Translations under genes and position numbers: made by a program
Notes under the pieces: model-generated
Told to the model about the DNA's origin: nothing
The model's input: only the letters and a program-made list of their open reading frames with translations
Database searches by the model: none
DNA from: JBKEDC01 sp047971925
GTDB taxonomy: Bacteria > Bacteroidota > Bacteroidia > Bacteroidales > Prolixibacteraceae
Length of the DNA: 33,101 nt
Direction: 5' to 3'
Assembly (NCBI GenBank): GCA_047971925.1
Contig: JBKEAC010000159.1
Location: 1-33,101 of the forward strand
Shown: positions 9,367-17,923 of the stretch, piece after piece
How the letters are laid out: each line of letters opens with the position of its first letter
Position numbering within the stretch: the first letter of the stretch is position 1

Positions 9367-10959
9367 TCACTTCATTTCTTCGATCGGAAAATTTACACCT
9401 CGTTTCGTCCAGTTGCTGCTATATATCTTTAAGCGACTCAAAAAACTATCGTAATCTCCAGCCCCTGACCATGCCACTTCGGCTACGGCTGCAATTCTAG
9501 GAAAGGTTTTATATTCCACCTCCTTATAGCTTGGATTCCATTCATTCCACATTTGCGTACCCACTCCGATGATATTCTTTTCATACTGTTTTTCTAAGCC
9601 CTCGGGTATTAGCGAAAAACTGTACACCTTTTGAAGCGGAGTGGTTTCATACTCATAATCTAAATAAGTGTGCGTGTGTAAAGAATTCACAATCTGATAG
9701 CCTTTTCGAGCGGCATCAGTTATCATTTCAACTTCACCTCTCCAAAAATGAATAACACTTTTCTTTGAAAGCTCAGTTGCCACATCTTTATAATCCTCGG
9801 TGTTATCAAAGTTATGCACGTTTTTACCTAATATTTCATTCCAGCCCATCATTCGCTTTCCTTTTGATTCCAAGTAATTTGATATCTCATTTGTGAATTT
9901 AATTTGTGCATCGGCAGGGCTATTCAGCTTGTGCTTTTTCATATAGGCTTGCATTTCTTTCGACTTGCTCCATGTTCCAAATAGCACTTCATCGCCCCCG
10001 ATATGAATCACTTCCGATGGAAATAATGCACAAACTTCATCTAACACATCTTTCAGAAATTGCACTACTTCCCGATTTGCAACATTGTAACTATCCTCAA
10101 GCTTTCCAAATCGATATGGCACTTCCTTCAATTCCCCAATGATTCCCAACCACGGATATGCCGATATCGCCGCACTAGCATGTCCCGGCATTTCTATCTC
10201 GGGTATCACCTGAATATTTCTTTGTTGTGCATAGGCCACAATTTCTTTGATGTCCTCTTGCGTGTAGAATCCATGGTGAGATTCTCCCGATAGTTTATCG
10301 CTATCATACCCTCCAACTTGTGTGTTATTCCTGATTGAAGCAACTTCCGTTAATCTTGGATATTTCTTAATTTCAATTCGCCACCCAGCATCATCGGTTA
10401 AATGCCAATGAAATTTGTTCATCTTTAACGCTGCTAGCTCATCTATCTGTTTCTTCACAAACTCTTTTCCAAAGAAATATCGCGCCTCATCTAACATATA
10501 CGAGCGCCATGCGAAGTTCGGATAATCATTAATTTCTCCTTCATTTATTACAAGCTCACCATTTTCCTCTACAATTAACTGCCTTAAACTTTGAATACCA
10601 TAAAAGCAGCCTGCCACCGAAATTCCAGTTATAACAATTTCTTTTCGCGAAATTCTTAAATTATATCCGTCCGATTCATTCCCCTCTGATGCTAATTTAA
10701 GCTTGATGGGCATTGTTCTCGACGCACTAATTTTTGAATTCCAATCTGCTATAAATGGTTCAAAATACGCAACTGTTTCTTGTAGCTTACTATCGTCTGA
10801 TTTTAGCTCAAATTTTCGATCAGCTATGATTTTATCTCCTATAGTTAGTATTTCTTGGGGCTTTGGTACTATATTCAATTCAGCCGCACCTTTTATAATT
10901 GTCGTATCACAGCCTGCAAACAGGGTAATACATAACAGTAAAACTAAATAATGTTTCAT
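9367..10959 (-). CDS. GH20 beta-N-acetylhexosaminidase lipoprotein
   Basis: Releases terminal beta-linked GlcNAc or GalNAc by substrate-assisted catalysis. The 530-aa protein has a lipoprotein signal peptide (LFAGC, lipidated C17). A GH20b-type N-terminal domain spans about 25-145 (ends ...GCFYGIQSLRQL). The catalytic TIM barrel spans about 148-500, with MNKFHWHLTDDAGWR and the catalytic D323-E324 pair in VIHIGGDEV. Active-site features look intact and length is normal. It lies between the sulfatase (22 bp) and GH2 (34 bp) genes on the same strand, which fits stepwise removal of sulfate, HexNAc and Gal from a sulfated glycan. Position at the cell surface or periplasm is inferred from the lipobox. 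Confidence 0.94.
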   Translation of the reverse strand: MKHYLVLLLCITLFAGCDTTIIKGAAELNIVPKPQEILTIGDKIIADRKFELKSDDSKLQETVAYFEPFIADWNSKISASRTMPIKLKLASEGNESDGYNLRISRKEIVITGISVAGCFYGIQSLRQLIVEENGELVINEGEINDYPNFAWRSYMLDEARYFFGKEFVKKQIDELAALKMNKFHWHLTDDAGWRIEIKKYPRLTEVASIRNNTQVGGYDSDKLSGESHHGFYTQEDIKEIVAYAQQRNIQVIPEIEMPGHASAAISAYPWLGIIGELKEVPYRFGKLEDSYNVANREVVQFLKDVLDEVCALFPSEVIHIGGDEVLFGTWSKSKEMQAYMKKHKLNSPADAQIKFTNEISNYLESKGKRMMGWNEILGKNVHNFDNTEDYKDVATELSKKSVIHFWRGEVEMITDAARKGYQIVNSLHTHTYLDYEYETTPLQKVYSFSLIPEGLEKQYEKNIIGVGTQMWNEWNPSYKEVEYKTFPRIAAVAEVAWSGAGDYDSFLSRLKIYSSNWTKRGVNFPIEEMK

Positions 10960-10981
10960 ATGTCTATTATTGATTTTGGGT

Positions 10982-12553
10982 TTATTTCATGTATCGAAGA
11001 GACTCTAAGGTCTTCTTTAAATATTGCCGTGTAAGTTCATCGGTGTCTTCATATTGCTCACGTAATTTATTTAACTCGATGTGTAGTTTTTTTCTTACAT
11101 CAGCATAGGCTGCATCATTATAAACATTGTTCATTTCGTTAGGATCATTCTCTAGGTCATATAATTCCCATTGGTCGATGTCGTAATAGAAATGAATCAG
11201 CTTGTATCGACTTGTTGCAATGCCATAGTGGCGTTTCACAAGGTGCCAACTCGGATACTCATAGTAGTGGTAGTAGTGCCCGGTTCTCCAATCAGCAGGT
11301 TTTTCACCTTTCAATAGCGGAACAAGACTTCTCCCTTGAAGGTCTTCAGGAATTTCGGCGCCAGCCATTTCCAAGAAAGTTGGAGCAAAATCGAGGTTCG
11401 ACACCAAATTAGCATCAACCGAATGAGGTTTTGTAACACCATTCCATTTCACAAGAAGCGGTGTTTTCAATGATTCTTCATACATGAAACGTTTGTCGAA
11501 CCAACCATGTTCGCCAAGATAGAACCCTTGGTCAGAAGAATAAATTACAACTGTGTTATCATCAAGCCCCTCTTTTGTCAAGAAATCTTGAATTTCACCC
11601 ACGCTCTTATCTACCCCTGCAATGCAAGCTAGATAGTCTTGCAAGTAACGTTGATACTTCCAGCTGATAAGCTCTTTGCCTTGTGGATTTTTCGCTTTAA
11701 AATCGGCAATAATTGGGTCATATACTTCATTCCATGCAGCCATTTGTTGTTCATCCATGCGTGTCATCGAAGCATCTCTGTTTTCTCCATAGATTTTCAT
11801 GTCTTCCGCCATGCGCATGGTTTTGTCGAGCGACATATCTTGTTCCTTAGCTGCTCGTCCTCTGTTGCTGTAATCATCAAATAGATTGCTTGGTTCTGGG
11901 AAAACAACATCCTTATATTGTTTCAACTCATTTGGACCAGGTTGCCAATTTCGGTGAGGGGCTTTGTGTTGCACCATCAACATGAATGGCTTAGCATTCG
12001 TTTTGGCTTCTGCCAGCCATGCTTTGGCTTTCTGTGTAATAATTTCCGTTACATAGCCTTTTTCCTTGTGTTTACCATCGTTGGTGATAAAATCGGGATT
12101 ATAGTAATCGCCTTGATCTGGCAGAATTTCCCACCAATCAAACCCTGTGGGGTTGGAACCTAAGTGCCACTTACCGATAATTGCTGTTTGGTATCCGCAA
12201 GCTTGTAGTAATTTTGGGAAAGTTTGTTGAGAACCATCAAACTTAATGCCATCTTCATTTGATATGAAACCACTTTTGTGCCCATATTTTCCTGAAATAA
12301 TAGTTGCTCTCGACGGACCACAAATTGAATTGGTAACCAAACAGCGGTCGAATCTCATTCCTTCGTTTGCCAACTTGTCGATATTTGGCGTTGGAGCATG
12401 TTTTTCAAGAATACCACCATAAGCACTGATAGCTTGATAGGCATGGTCATCGCTGAAAATAAATACAATGTTTGGTCTTTTTTCTTGCTTTTGTTTTTCG
12501 GCACACGAAACGACAAGAAATGCAAGTAAGATGATTGAGAATATTTTCTTCAT
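10982..12553 (-). CDS. S1-family sulfatase lipoprotein (candidate GlcNAc-6-O-sulfatase)
   Basis: A 523-aa type I sulfatase that hydrolyses sulfate esters from glycans. It has a lipoprotein signal (VVSC, C17), metal ligands D35-D36 (FSDDH), the formylglycine motif CGPSRA with C78, catalytic K128 and H130 (GKWHLG), H196/H200 and the DQG ligand at D341; a DUF4976-like C-terminal part covers about 420-520. The Cys-type motif requires maturation by an anSME enzyme, not encoded here. Sequence around DDHAYQAISAYG and TNSICGPSR recalls the S1_11 group, which includes Bacteroides GlcNAc-6-sulfatase, but subfamily assignment is from memory. Its start codon overlaps the stop of the phosphatase gene (ATGA, 12550-12553), which suggests translational coupling. 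Confidence 0.93.
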   Translation of the reverse strand: MKKIFSIILLAFLVVSCAEKQKQEKRPNIVFIFSDDHAYQAISAYGGILEKHAPTPNIDKLANEGMRFDRCLVTNSICGPSRATIISGKYGHKSGFISNEDGIKFDGSQQTFPKLLQACGYQTAIIGKWHLGSNPTGFDWWEILPDQGDYYNPDFITNDGKHKEKGYVTEIITQKAKAWLAEAKTNAKPFMLMVQHKAPHRNWQPGPNELKQYKDVVFPEPSNLFDDYSNRGRAAKEQDMSLDKTMRMAEDMKIYGENRDASMTRMDEQQMAAWNEVYDPIIADFKAKNPQGKELISWKYQRYLQDYLACIAGVDKSVGEIQDFLTKEGLDDNTVVIYSSDQGFYLGEHGWFDKRFMYEESLKTPLLVKWNGVTKPHSVDANLVSNLDFAPTFLEMAGAEIPEDLQGRSLVPLLKGEKPADWRTGHYYHYYEYPSWHLVKRHYGIATSRYKLIHFYYDIDQWELYDLENDPNEMNNVYNDAAYADVRKKLHIELNKLREQYEDTDELTRQYLKKTLESLRYMK

Positions 12554-13824
12554 TTCTTTGATATTTTATTTGTCTTCATTTCAATTGTTTCAATTACTCC
12601 CCGATAATCGCCTTTTTTATCGAAATAATGCAGTCTTACCAATGCTTTCTCGTTTTCGATATGCAAGGTTAGGATGTGATTTACTAGTCCGTTATTAAAA
12701 TTTTCAGGATTTTGTGCCTTGTTTGTTCCAATAATGATATGCTCATATAATCGAGGACCAACCGATTCATTTATGTCCATATAACTTCCGCCACCTTGTG
12801 TAATGTAATTCACCCCATCGAGCCATCCTCTTTCATAGCCATGCATGTGCCCACTGAATATCGCATTGACTTTATATTTTGATGCGAGCAGGGGTAAGTT
12901 TTTTTTAACTTCGGTTTTTTCGGCTTCTTGCCATCGCTCATAGAATGGTGCATTATGAATAAAAATGAAACGATAGCGTGCTTCTTGCACCCTGTTGCTT
13001 TTCAACACATTTTCAAGCCACGCATTTGGCTGCACGTCATTTTCCATTTTGTTCCAATCAATGCTAATAAATGCCACATTTCCATACATCATCAGATAAC
13101 TGCCAGCAAAGCCTTCTTGGTCGGAATTTATTTCTGAAGGGCAATCAAAATATTGCCTCACTAAGTCGCCTCCATCCCATCGGTCCCCCACATCATGATT
13201 GCCCAACGAGGCATAAAATGGAATGTGAGCACCTATGCGCTCGCACACATGAGGCAAAAACACGCTTGCCAAATCAGCTCGTTTATTGCCTGAATTCGAA
13301 ATATCTCCGGTGCTAAAAGCTAAATCAGCTTTCATCTCATTTATCATGAAGTCGGCCATTCTACTCCAAGGTTCGGCATAATGGCTATCGCCCCAAATTC
13401 CCACCACAAATGACGCTGTTTTGCTCTGAGGAGCCGTTGTGAAATGCTGTATTTGATACTCTTTCCCTCCCGAGTTAAGCTGATAATAATAACTTGTTCC
13501 TGGTTTTAAATCGGCAATAGGTGCTTTGTGTACATAAGTGCTCGCATTTGTTTTTATCGCTACCGACACCACATGCTGGCTTAGTTCAGTAGCCATAGTG
13601 CCATAATGAATTGTTCCTAACTCAACCGTATCGGTTTCCCACATTATTGTGATTCCCGATGTAGAAACATTTTGCAAATACGGTTTGGTTAGCACGTGGT
13701 TTATTGTGTCTTGATCAAAATCCGTTGCATTAGTTTCTTGCTCGTTAATAGATGCTTCACTCTCAATGCATGAATAGCAAAGAATTGCAGTAATTAATAG
13801 TAAAAAAAGGAGTGAATTTTTCAT
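12550..13824 (-). CDS. Purple-acid-phosphatase-like metallophosphoesterase lipoprotein
   Basis: A 424-aa exported protein with lipobox LCYSC (C19). Residues about 42-132 form a fibronectin-III-like domain typical of purple acid phosphatases (TKPYLQNVSTSGITIMW). The catalytic domain follows with metal-binding motifs GDSH (D146), STGDIS (D174), GNHD (N209, H210), HNAPFY (H290) and SGHMHGYER (H326, H328), all present. It probably removes phosphate from a phosphomonoester, perhaps one decorating the target glycan; substrate is unknown. It leads the tight enzyme cluster and overlaps the sulfatase start by 4 bp. A 290-bp gap upstream probably holds a promoter, but no clear TAnnTTTG box was found there. 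Confidence 0.88.
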   Translation of the reverse strand: MKNSLLFLLLITAILCYSCIESEASINEQETNATDFDQDTINHVLTKPYLQNVSTSGITIMWETDTVELGTIHYGTMATELSQHVVSVAIKTNASTYVHKAPIADLKPGTSYYYQLNSGGKEYQIQHFTTAPQSKTASFVVGIWGDSHYAEPWSRMADFMINEMKADLAFSTGDISNSGNKRADLASVFLPHVCERIGAHIPFYASLGNHDVGDRWDGGDLVRQYFDCPSEINSDQEGFAGSYLMMYGNVAFISIDWNKMENDVQPNAWLENVLKSNRVQEARYRFIFIHNAPFYERWQEAEKTEVKKNLPLLASKYKVNAIFSGHMHGYERGWLDGVNYITQGGGSYMDINESVGPRLYEHIIIGTNKAQNPENFNNGLVNHILTLHIENEKALVRLHYFDKKGDYRGVIETIEMKTNKISKK

Positions 13825-14114
13825 TTCTTGAATTGTTTAAGTTTTTAAACGTTTAATTTATTAAATCTTAATTCAGTGCAAAATCGATTTAAAATTTATC
13901 CTCTTGCGAATCTTTCGATCAACCTATGAATTTCGGCCTTTCTTTATTCAGTAATTTTTCAAGAACAAACAAAGTGCAGCCATTCTATTTCCCCTTTTGT
14001 CCTTGCACCAAAGCAGTTTAATCTTTTTCTTCGAATTACTCTCTTAACTTGGACAAGCTTTCAAACAGGGCTAAGGATTATCAATAAAAAGTTTCGCTAT
14101 AAAAGATTGCAGCA

Positions 14115-15563
14115 TTATAGTTCTCCTACTAAGATCCATTCTCCCGTTATTTTTGCTGCATTTTTAACCGCTAATGAAATATCTTTCGAATCGTTTTCTT
14201 TCGTATTCACAATTGCCACACCCAATTGATATTTCTTTTTGCCCAAATCCTTTCGAGTAAACTCATCTGAAGCTGAAGTTTTCATCTTTCCAACCACCTT
14301 GCTCAAATCTATGGCTTCGGAATACCATTGCTCAACAATCTTTTGGTCTGAATCGAATAAAGCAAACGATACTTTATACTTGTTTTTCAGGTTTCTATTA
14401 TTGTTTGGTAACACCCCAACTCCTTTATTCTCCCATGTGTGCTCTATAAATATTGATTCCTTACAAGTGGAATAACTGATTGAAGATGGATATATTCGAT
14501 AGCCTCCATGGGTAAGAAACTTCTGAGCTTCTTGTTGCGCATTGTCCATGTACCTTTTAGTTTCATCAACTGTTCGCATATCTAAGTAATTTGCATGCGT
14601 TGCTAAAGCTAAATCCACCACATCGGCATAATATTCCTGCCAAGTATCCCAATACTTCTTTCCATCTTCGTTCTCAATGTGATAACTAATATCATTTTTC
14701 CCCCAATAGCACGCTTCTGCAATGATGGGCTTATTCGGGAAGTGATTAACTAATGCCTCTTGATCTTTCTTCGGGAACCACTTGCTTGCATATCCATCTC
14801 GGCGAGGTGAAAAGGACAACTCATCATACACCACACTATCTTGATGTGCATTGCGCACACCGAAATTAATCACATTAATCACCTTGTCGAATACTTTAGC
14901 ATAGGTTTTCACAAGCTTGTCGTGACTATAATCCTTCTTTGTTTGGTCTTTATATTTAATGTTGTGTCCTTCTCCCCACCATCCCATGCCGTAGCAGTCA
15001 ACATAGTCAACAATTGCCGGATTGTTGAATTTCTTTCCAAAAGCTTCAATAAATTTGGTGTATTTCTCCAAGAAGAATTCATCATCAGCAAATGGGGTTT
15101 GTTTTCCCCAATGCTCATAGGTTTCTGCTCCATCGAGCACATATTTCGGGGTTCCGGTGTGGGTAAAAATGCGAAATGCTAATCGCAAATTCCTATCCAA
15201 AGCTCCTTGAATTAAATTGATAAACACCGAATCATTTTCCCAAGCATATTTGCCTTCTTCAGGCTCAACCTCTTCCCACTTCCAACGAAGATAAAACACA
15301 CTTGCATACTTGCTTGCTGCCTCATCTTGTTGTTGCCAATAGTCTGTTCCATCAATGTGTCTTTTCCTGCTTTCACTGTATAAAGTCCACCCCATATATG
15401 GGTTTTTGAAGTTTATCAAAGTGTCAGCTTCAAAATTTATCGTTTGTTTCTTTCTGCACATCGCGTTTCCACCACATGCGGTTGTCATGATTAGAAAAGC
15501 CAAAACCTGAAAGAAACGATATGTTATTCTCCTTTTTGTCATATTATCTTGTGGTATTTTCAT
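14115..15563 (-). CDS. DUF4832-type putative glycoside hydrolase lipoprotein, paralogue 1
   Basis: A 482-aa exported lipoprotein (lipobox TTAC, C30) of no established function. The family pattern NPYMGWTLYSE followed by W.W...EPEEGKYAWEND recalls the first strands of a GH42-like (clan GH-A) barrel, and DUF4874/DUF4832 domains are expected at about 45-240 and 240-480. Conserved acidic residues at likely strand ends are E198 (GMGWWGEGH), D247/E248 (VVYDELSFSPRRDG) and E283 (IIAEACYW); E198 and E283 are the best guesses for a catalytic pair. The last 110 residues look like a beta-sandwich (IEHTWENKGVGVLP). Start could also be the ATG at 15542, which gives a more compact signal peptide. A paralogue lies upstream in the operon, beyond the palindromic array; the two match closely throughout. 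Confidence 0.85.
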   Translation of the reverse strand: MKIPQDNMTKRRITYRFFQVLAFLIMTTACGGNAMCRKKQTINFEADTLINFKNPYMGWTLYSESRKRHIDGTDYWQQQDEAASKYASVFYLRWKWEEVEPEEGKYAWENDSVFINLIQGALDRNLRLAFRIFTHTGTPKYVLDGAETYEHWGKQTPFADDEFFLEKYTKFIEAFGKKFNNPAIVDYVDCYGMGWWGEGHNIKYKDQTKKDYSHDKLVKTYAKVFDKVINVINFGVRNAHQDSVVYDELSFSPRRDGYASKWFPKKDQEALVNHFPNKPIIAEACYWGKNDISYHIENEDGKKYWDTWQEYYADVVDLALATHANYLDMRTVDETKRYMDNAQQEAQKFLTHGGYRIYPSSISYSTCKESIFIEHTWENKGVGVLPNNNRNLKNKYKVSFALFDSDQKIVEQWYSEAIDLSKVVGKMKTSASDEFTRKDLGKKKYQLGVAIVNTKENDSKDISLAVKNAAKITGEWILVGEL

Positions 15564-15738
15564 TATCTTTTTTCGAATTCATTTTTTTTATATGGAATAC
15601 TTCCTTTGCCTCTTAACGGAATTAATTATTTGTCATTTCAATTAAGAATGTGTTGTGTATATTCGTGTTTCAATGGTACTTAATGAATTAATGTGCTCAA
15701 CTACATCTCGTTTTAAATGTGGTTTTTGCTTCATTGAC

Positions 15739-15755
15739 GACGCATTTCATGCGTT
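15739..15755 (+). repeat. GACGCAT-type hairpin element, isolated copy
   Basis: GACGCAT (15739-15745), a 3-nt loop, then ATGCGTT (15749-15755) form a 7-bp hairpin with one G-U pair. The same pattern borders both palindromic arrays; here it stands about 200 bp away from array 1 without adjacent repeat units. Confidence 0.55.
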
Positions 15756-15960
15756 GCGAAACTCAAATTCGATTACGCACTATATTTCATATAGATCCAT
15801 TTACATACATATACTTTCTAGCAAGATTTTACACTTTTTGGCGAATTATTTTTCATTTTATTTGCTAAATCATTAAAAAACTGTAACATACACGTTGTTA
15901 TTTAGAATAATTAAAAGTTATCTTAGCAATTTTTCGGCTTAAATTGTAACATTTAATACT

Positions 15961-16278
15961 TAACTGAATTCAGTTTTTACAATAAAGGACTGCCCAATGA
16001 TAAAAACTGAATTCAGTTTTTGTAATAAAGGACTGCCCAATGATAAAAACTGAGTTCAGTTTTTACAATAAAGGACTGCCCAATGGTTAAAACTGAATTC
16101 AGTTTTTACAATAAAGGACTGCCCAATGGTTAAAACTGAATTCAGTTTTTGTAATAAAGGACTGCCCAATGGTAAAAACTGAATTCAGTTTTTGTAATAA
16201 AGGACTGCCCAATGGTAAAAACTGAATTCAGTTTTTATCATACAGGACTCCTCATTGGTGAAAACCAAGTTTAGTTTT
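15961..16278 (+). repeat. Array 1: eight 43-bp palindromic tandem repeats
   Basis: The GAATTCAG core starts at 15966, 16009, 16052, 16095, 16138, 16181, 16224 and, degenerate, 16267: an exact 43-bp period. Each unit is an 18-bp palindrome AAAACTGAATTCAGTTTT plus 25 bp of conserved spacer. Copies 2, 4, 5, 6 and 7 are perfect palindromes; copy 1 has an altered left arm, copy 3 reads GAGTTC and copy 8 is decayed. The first six spacers contain GGACTGCCCAATG (type A); the seventh, beside the leader, contains GGACTCCTCATTGG (type B). Since spacers repeat too, this is a minisatellite and not a CRISPR. The palindrome with flanking A and T runs resembles a bidirectional terminator. Confidence 0.95.
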
Positions 16279-16292
16279 TGTAATATATATAT

Positions 16293-16314
16293 GACGCATA
16301 TCATGTGTCGCTAC
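16293..16314 (+). repeat. Leader hairpin element beside array 1
   Basis: GACGCAT (16293-16299), loop ATC, ATGTGTC (16303-16309), then GCTAC. Its reverse complement matches the element next to array 2 almost base for base, including the AT-rich link to the first palindrome. It lies on the inner side of array 1. Confidence 0.8.
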
Positions 16315-16427
16315 ATTTTTTTTGCCATATAAGCGGTGATTTAACAATGATCTTTTTTTTAAAGTTCAATTGTTATTTGCCAGATTGAAATTCATTGATT
16401 TAATTCCGCCTGCGATTTCTACATTAT

Positions 16428-17891
16428 TTAGTTGTTTGATATTTCACCTACTAGCACCCATTCTCCAGTAATTGTGTTTGGATTGCTTATCGCCAATTTA
16501 ATGTCTTTTGAGTCATTCTCTCTCGTATTGATAATTGCCACTCCAAGCTGATAATTACCTGCTGGCACAGCCGAAATGTCGATATCTTCATTTCCGGTGA
16601 TTTCTTCTTGATTCACCAGTTGGCTCACTTCCACTTGGTTGGAAATCCACTTCTGCACTAATTTATTGTTAGTGTCAAATAATGCAAATGCAATTTTATA
16701 CTTATATCCCAAACTCACATTGTTATTCGGAAGAACACCATTTGCATGATTCAGCCAAGTGTGCTCAATGTTCAACTTGTCATCTTTATAATCGCATGTA
16801 ATAATTTTCGGATAAATTCGATATCCTCCTTTTTCGATAAACCGCTCCACCTGATCTTTTGCCACATCTAAATATCTCGATGACTCGGTATATGTTCTTA
16901 AGTCGAGGTAGTTTGCGTGCGTATTTAGTGCTAAGCTCACCACATCTTTATAATAAACCGCCCAACTGCTCCACTTTCCATTCTCATATGAACTAATTGG
17001 GGTATCTTTCCAGTAGCATGCTTCTGCAATTATTATTTTGCTAGGGAAATGAGCCACAATGCCTGTTTGCTGCGACACAGGAAAGTAAGTACTAGCATAA
17101 CCATCTCTACGCGGTGAAAATCCCAATTCATCATACACCACCGCTTGTTGAGCTGTGTTTCTTGCACCATAGTTAATGACGTTTATCACCTTGTCGAACG
17201 CATGGGCATATGCTCTCACAATTCGATTGTGCGATGCATTTGCATTTGCGCTATTCTGATATTTTACATTGTGCTCCTCGCCCCAGAATCCAAGTCCATA
17301 GCTATCTACATAGTCCACCAATGTTGGGTCGTTAAATTTAGCTCCAAATGCAGCAATGAAATTGGTATATTTTTCTAAGAAAAATTCATCATCAGCATAT
17401 GGAGTTAAATGTCCTGGTGCAACGATATAGCTTGCCGCTTTGTCTAACACAAATTGAGGGGTGGCTGGTTTCAAATTATCTCGTCCATTCACATAAATTC
17501 GGAATGCTATTCTGAGCCCTCTATCAACAGCACCTTGTATCATGCCTTTGAAGTCTTCGTTGTTATCCCATGCATATTGACCTTCTTCGGGCTCGAGGTC
17601 CGACCATCGCCATCTGATATATAGCGTTCCTGCATATTGGGCTGCTGGATTTTGAAGATACCAATACATTGCGGGTTTATCGGTTTGTTGTCCACCTTCA
17701 GAATACAAACTCCAACCCATATATGGATTTTTCAGGTTTGTTTCGGTATCAAGAACGTATTCTTTAACAAATGTGGCCTCGTTATTTCCTGGTTTTTGTT
17801 CCTCTTCGGAACTATTATTGTTGCAAGCACAGAGCAATAGAAGAAGCGACAACAATGTTATTTGATGGTATGGTTTTTTCATGAAATTCAA
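16428..17891 (-). CDS. DUF4832-type putative glycoside hydrolase lipoprotein, paralogue 2
   Basis: A 487-aa paralogue of the protein encoded at 14115-15563, with the same order of motifs: KNPYMGWSLYSE (about 54-65), WSDLEPEEGQYAWDN, GFWGEEH (E205), VVYDELGFSPRRDG (D254, E255), IIIAEACYW (E290) and a beta-rich C-terminus (IEHTWLNHANGVLP). The lipoprotein cysteine is C21 or C23 (LLLLCAC), followed by a Ser/Glu/Asn-rich linker, consistent with surface exposure. It follows the PKD lipoprotein gene after 91 bp that contain a terminator-like hairpin, so it may be expressed at a lower level than SusCD. It is probably a glycan-active enzyme or a binding protein derived from one; activity is inferred only from fold-like patterns and context. 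Confidence 0.86.
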   Translation of the reverse strand: MNFMKKPYHQITLLSLLLLLCACNNNSSEEEQKPGNNEATFVKEYVLDTETNLKNPYMGWSLYSEGGQQTDKPAMYWYLQNPAAQYAGTLYIRWRWSDLEPEEGQYAWDNNEDFKGMIQGAVDRGLRIAFRIYVNGRDNLKPATPQFVLDKAASYIVAPGHLTPYADDEFFLEKYTNFIAAFGAKFNDPTLVDYVDSYGLGFWGEEHNVKYQNSANANASHNRIVRAYAHAFDKVINVINYGARNTAQQAVVYDELGFSPRRDGYASTYFPVSQQTGIVAHFPSKIIIAEACYWKDTPISSYENGKWSSWAVYYKDVVSLALNTHANYLDLRTYTESSRYLDVAKDQVERFIEKGGYRIYPKIITCDYKDDKLNIEHTWLNHANGVLPNNNVSLGYKYKIAFALFDTNNKLVQKWISNQVEVSQLVNQEEITGNEDIDISAVPAGNYQLGVAIINTRENDSKDIKLAISNPNTITGEWVLVGEISNN

Positions 17892-17923
17892 TTTTAATGA
17901 TAGGATAGGGGTGTTTTAAATTG

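Larger units (their letters stand above)
15564..16427. other. Large non-coding gap holding the palindromic array
   Basis: An 864-bp gap between the two DUF4832-type genes. It contains a hairpin element (15739-15755), AT-rich DNA without convincing ORFs (15756-15960), the 43-bp array (15961-16278), its leader hairpin (16293-16309) and an AT-rich inverted repeat TAACAAT/ATTGTTA (16342-16348, 16369-16375). The short open frame at 15655-15876 shows no protein-like features. Confidence 0.7.

Noticed and set aside
14841..15182. 113-aa + strand open frame within DUF4832 paralogue 1
   Set aside because: Antisense to a conserved coding region; the paralogous gene shows a similar antisense frame only because the two genes are related.
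15655..15876. 73-aa + strand open frame in the array gap
   Set aside because: No ribosome-binding context, no domain and AT-driven composition; it also contains the dispersed hairpin element.
15961..16278. CRISPR array
   Set aside because: Spacers between the palindromes are nearly identical instead of unique, the repeat is a full palindrome, and there are no cas genes.
16342..16375. Terminator for DUF4832 paralogue 2
   Set aside because: TAACAAT/ATTGTTA forms a 7-bp stem, but the homopolymer run lies in the loop and not after the stem.
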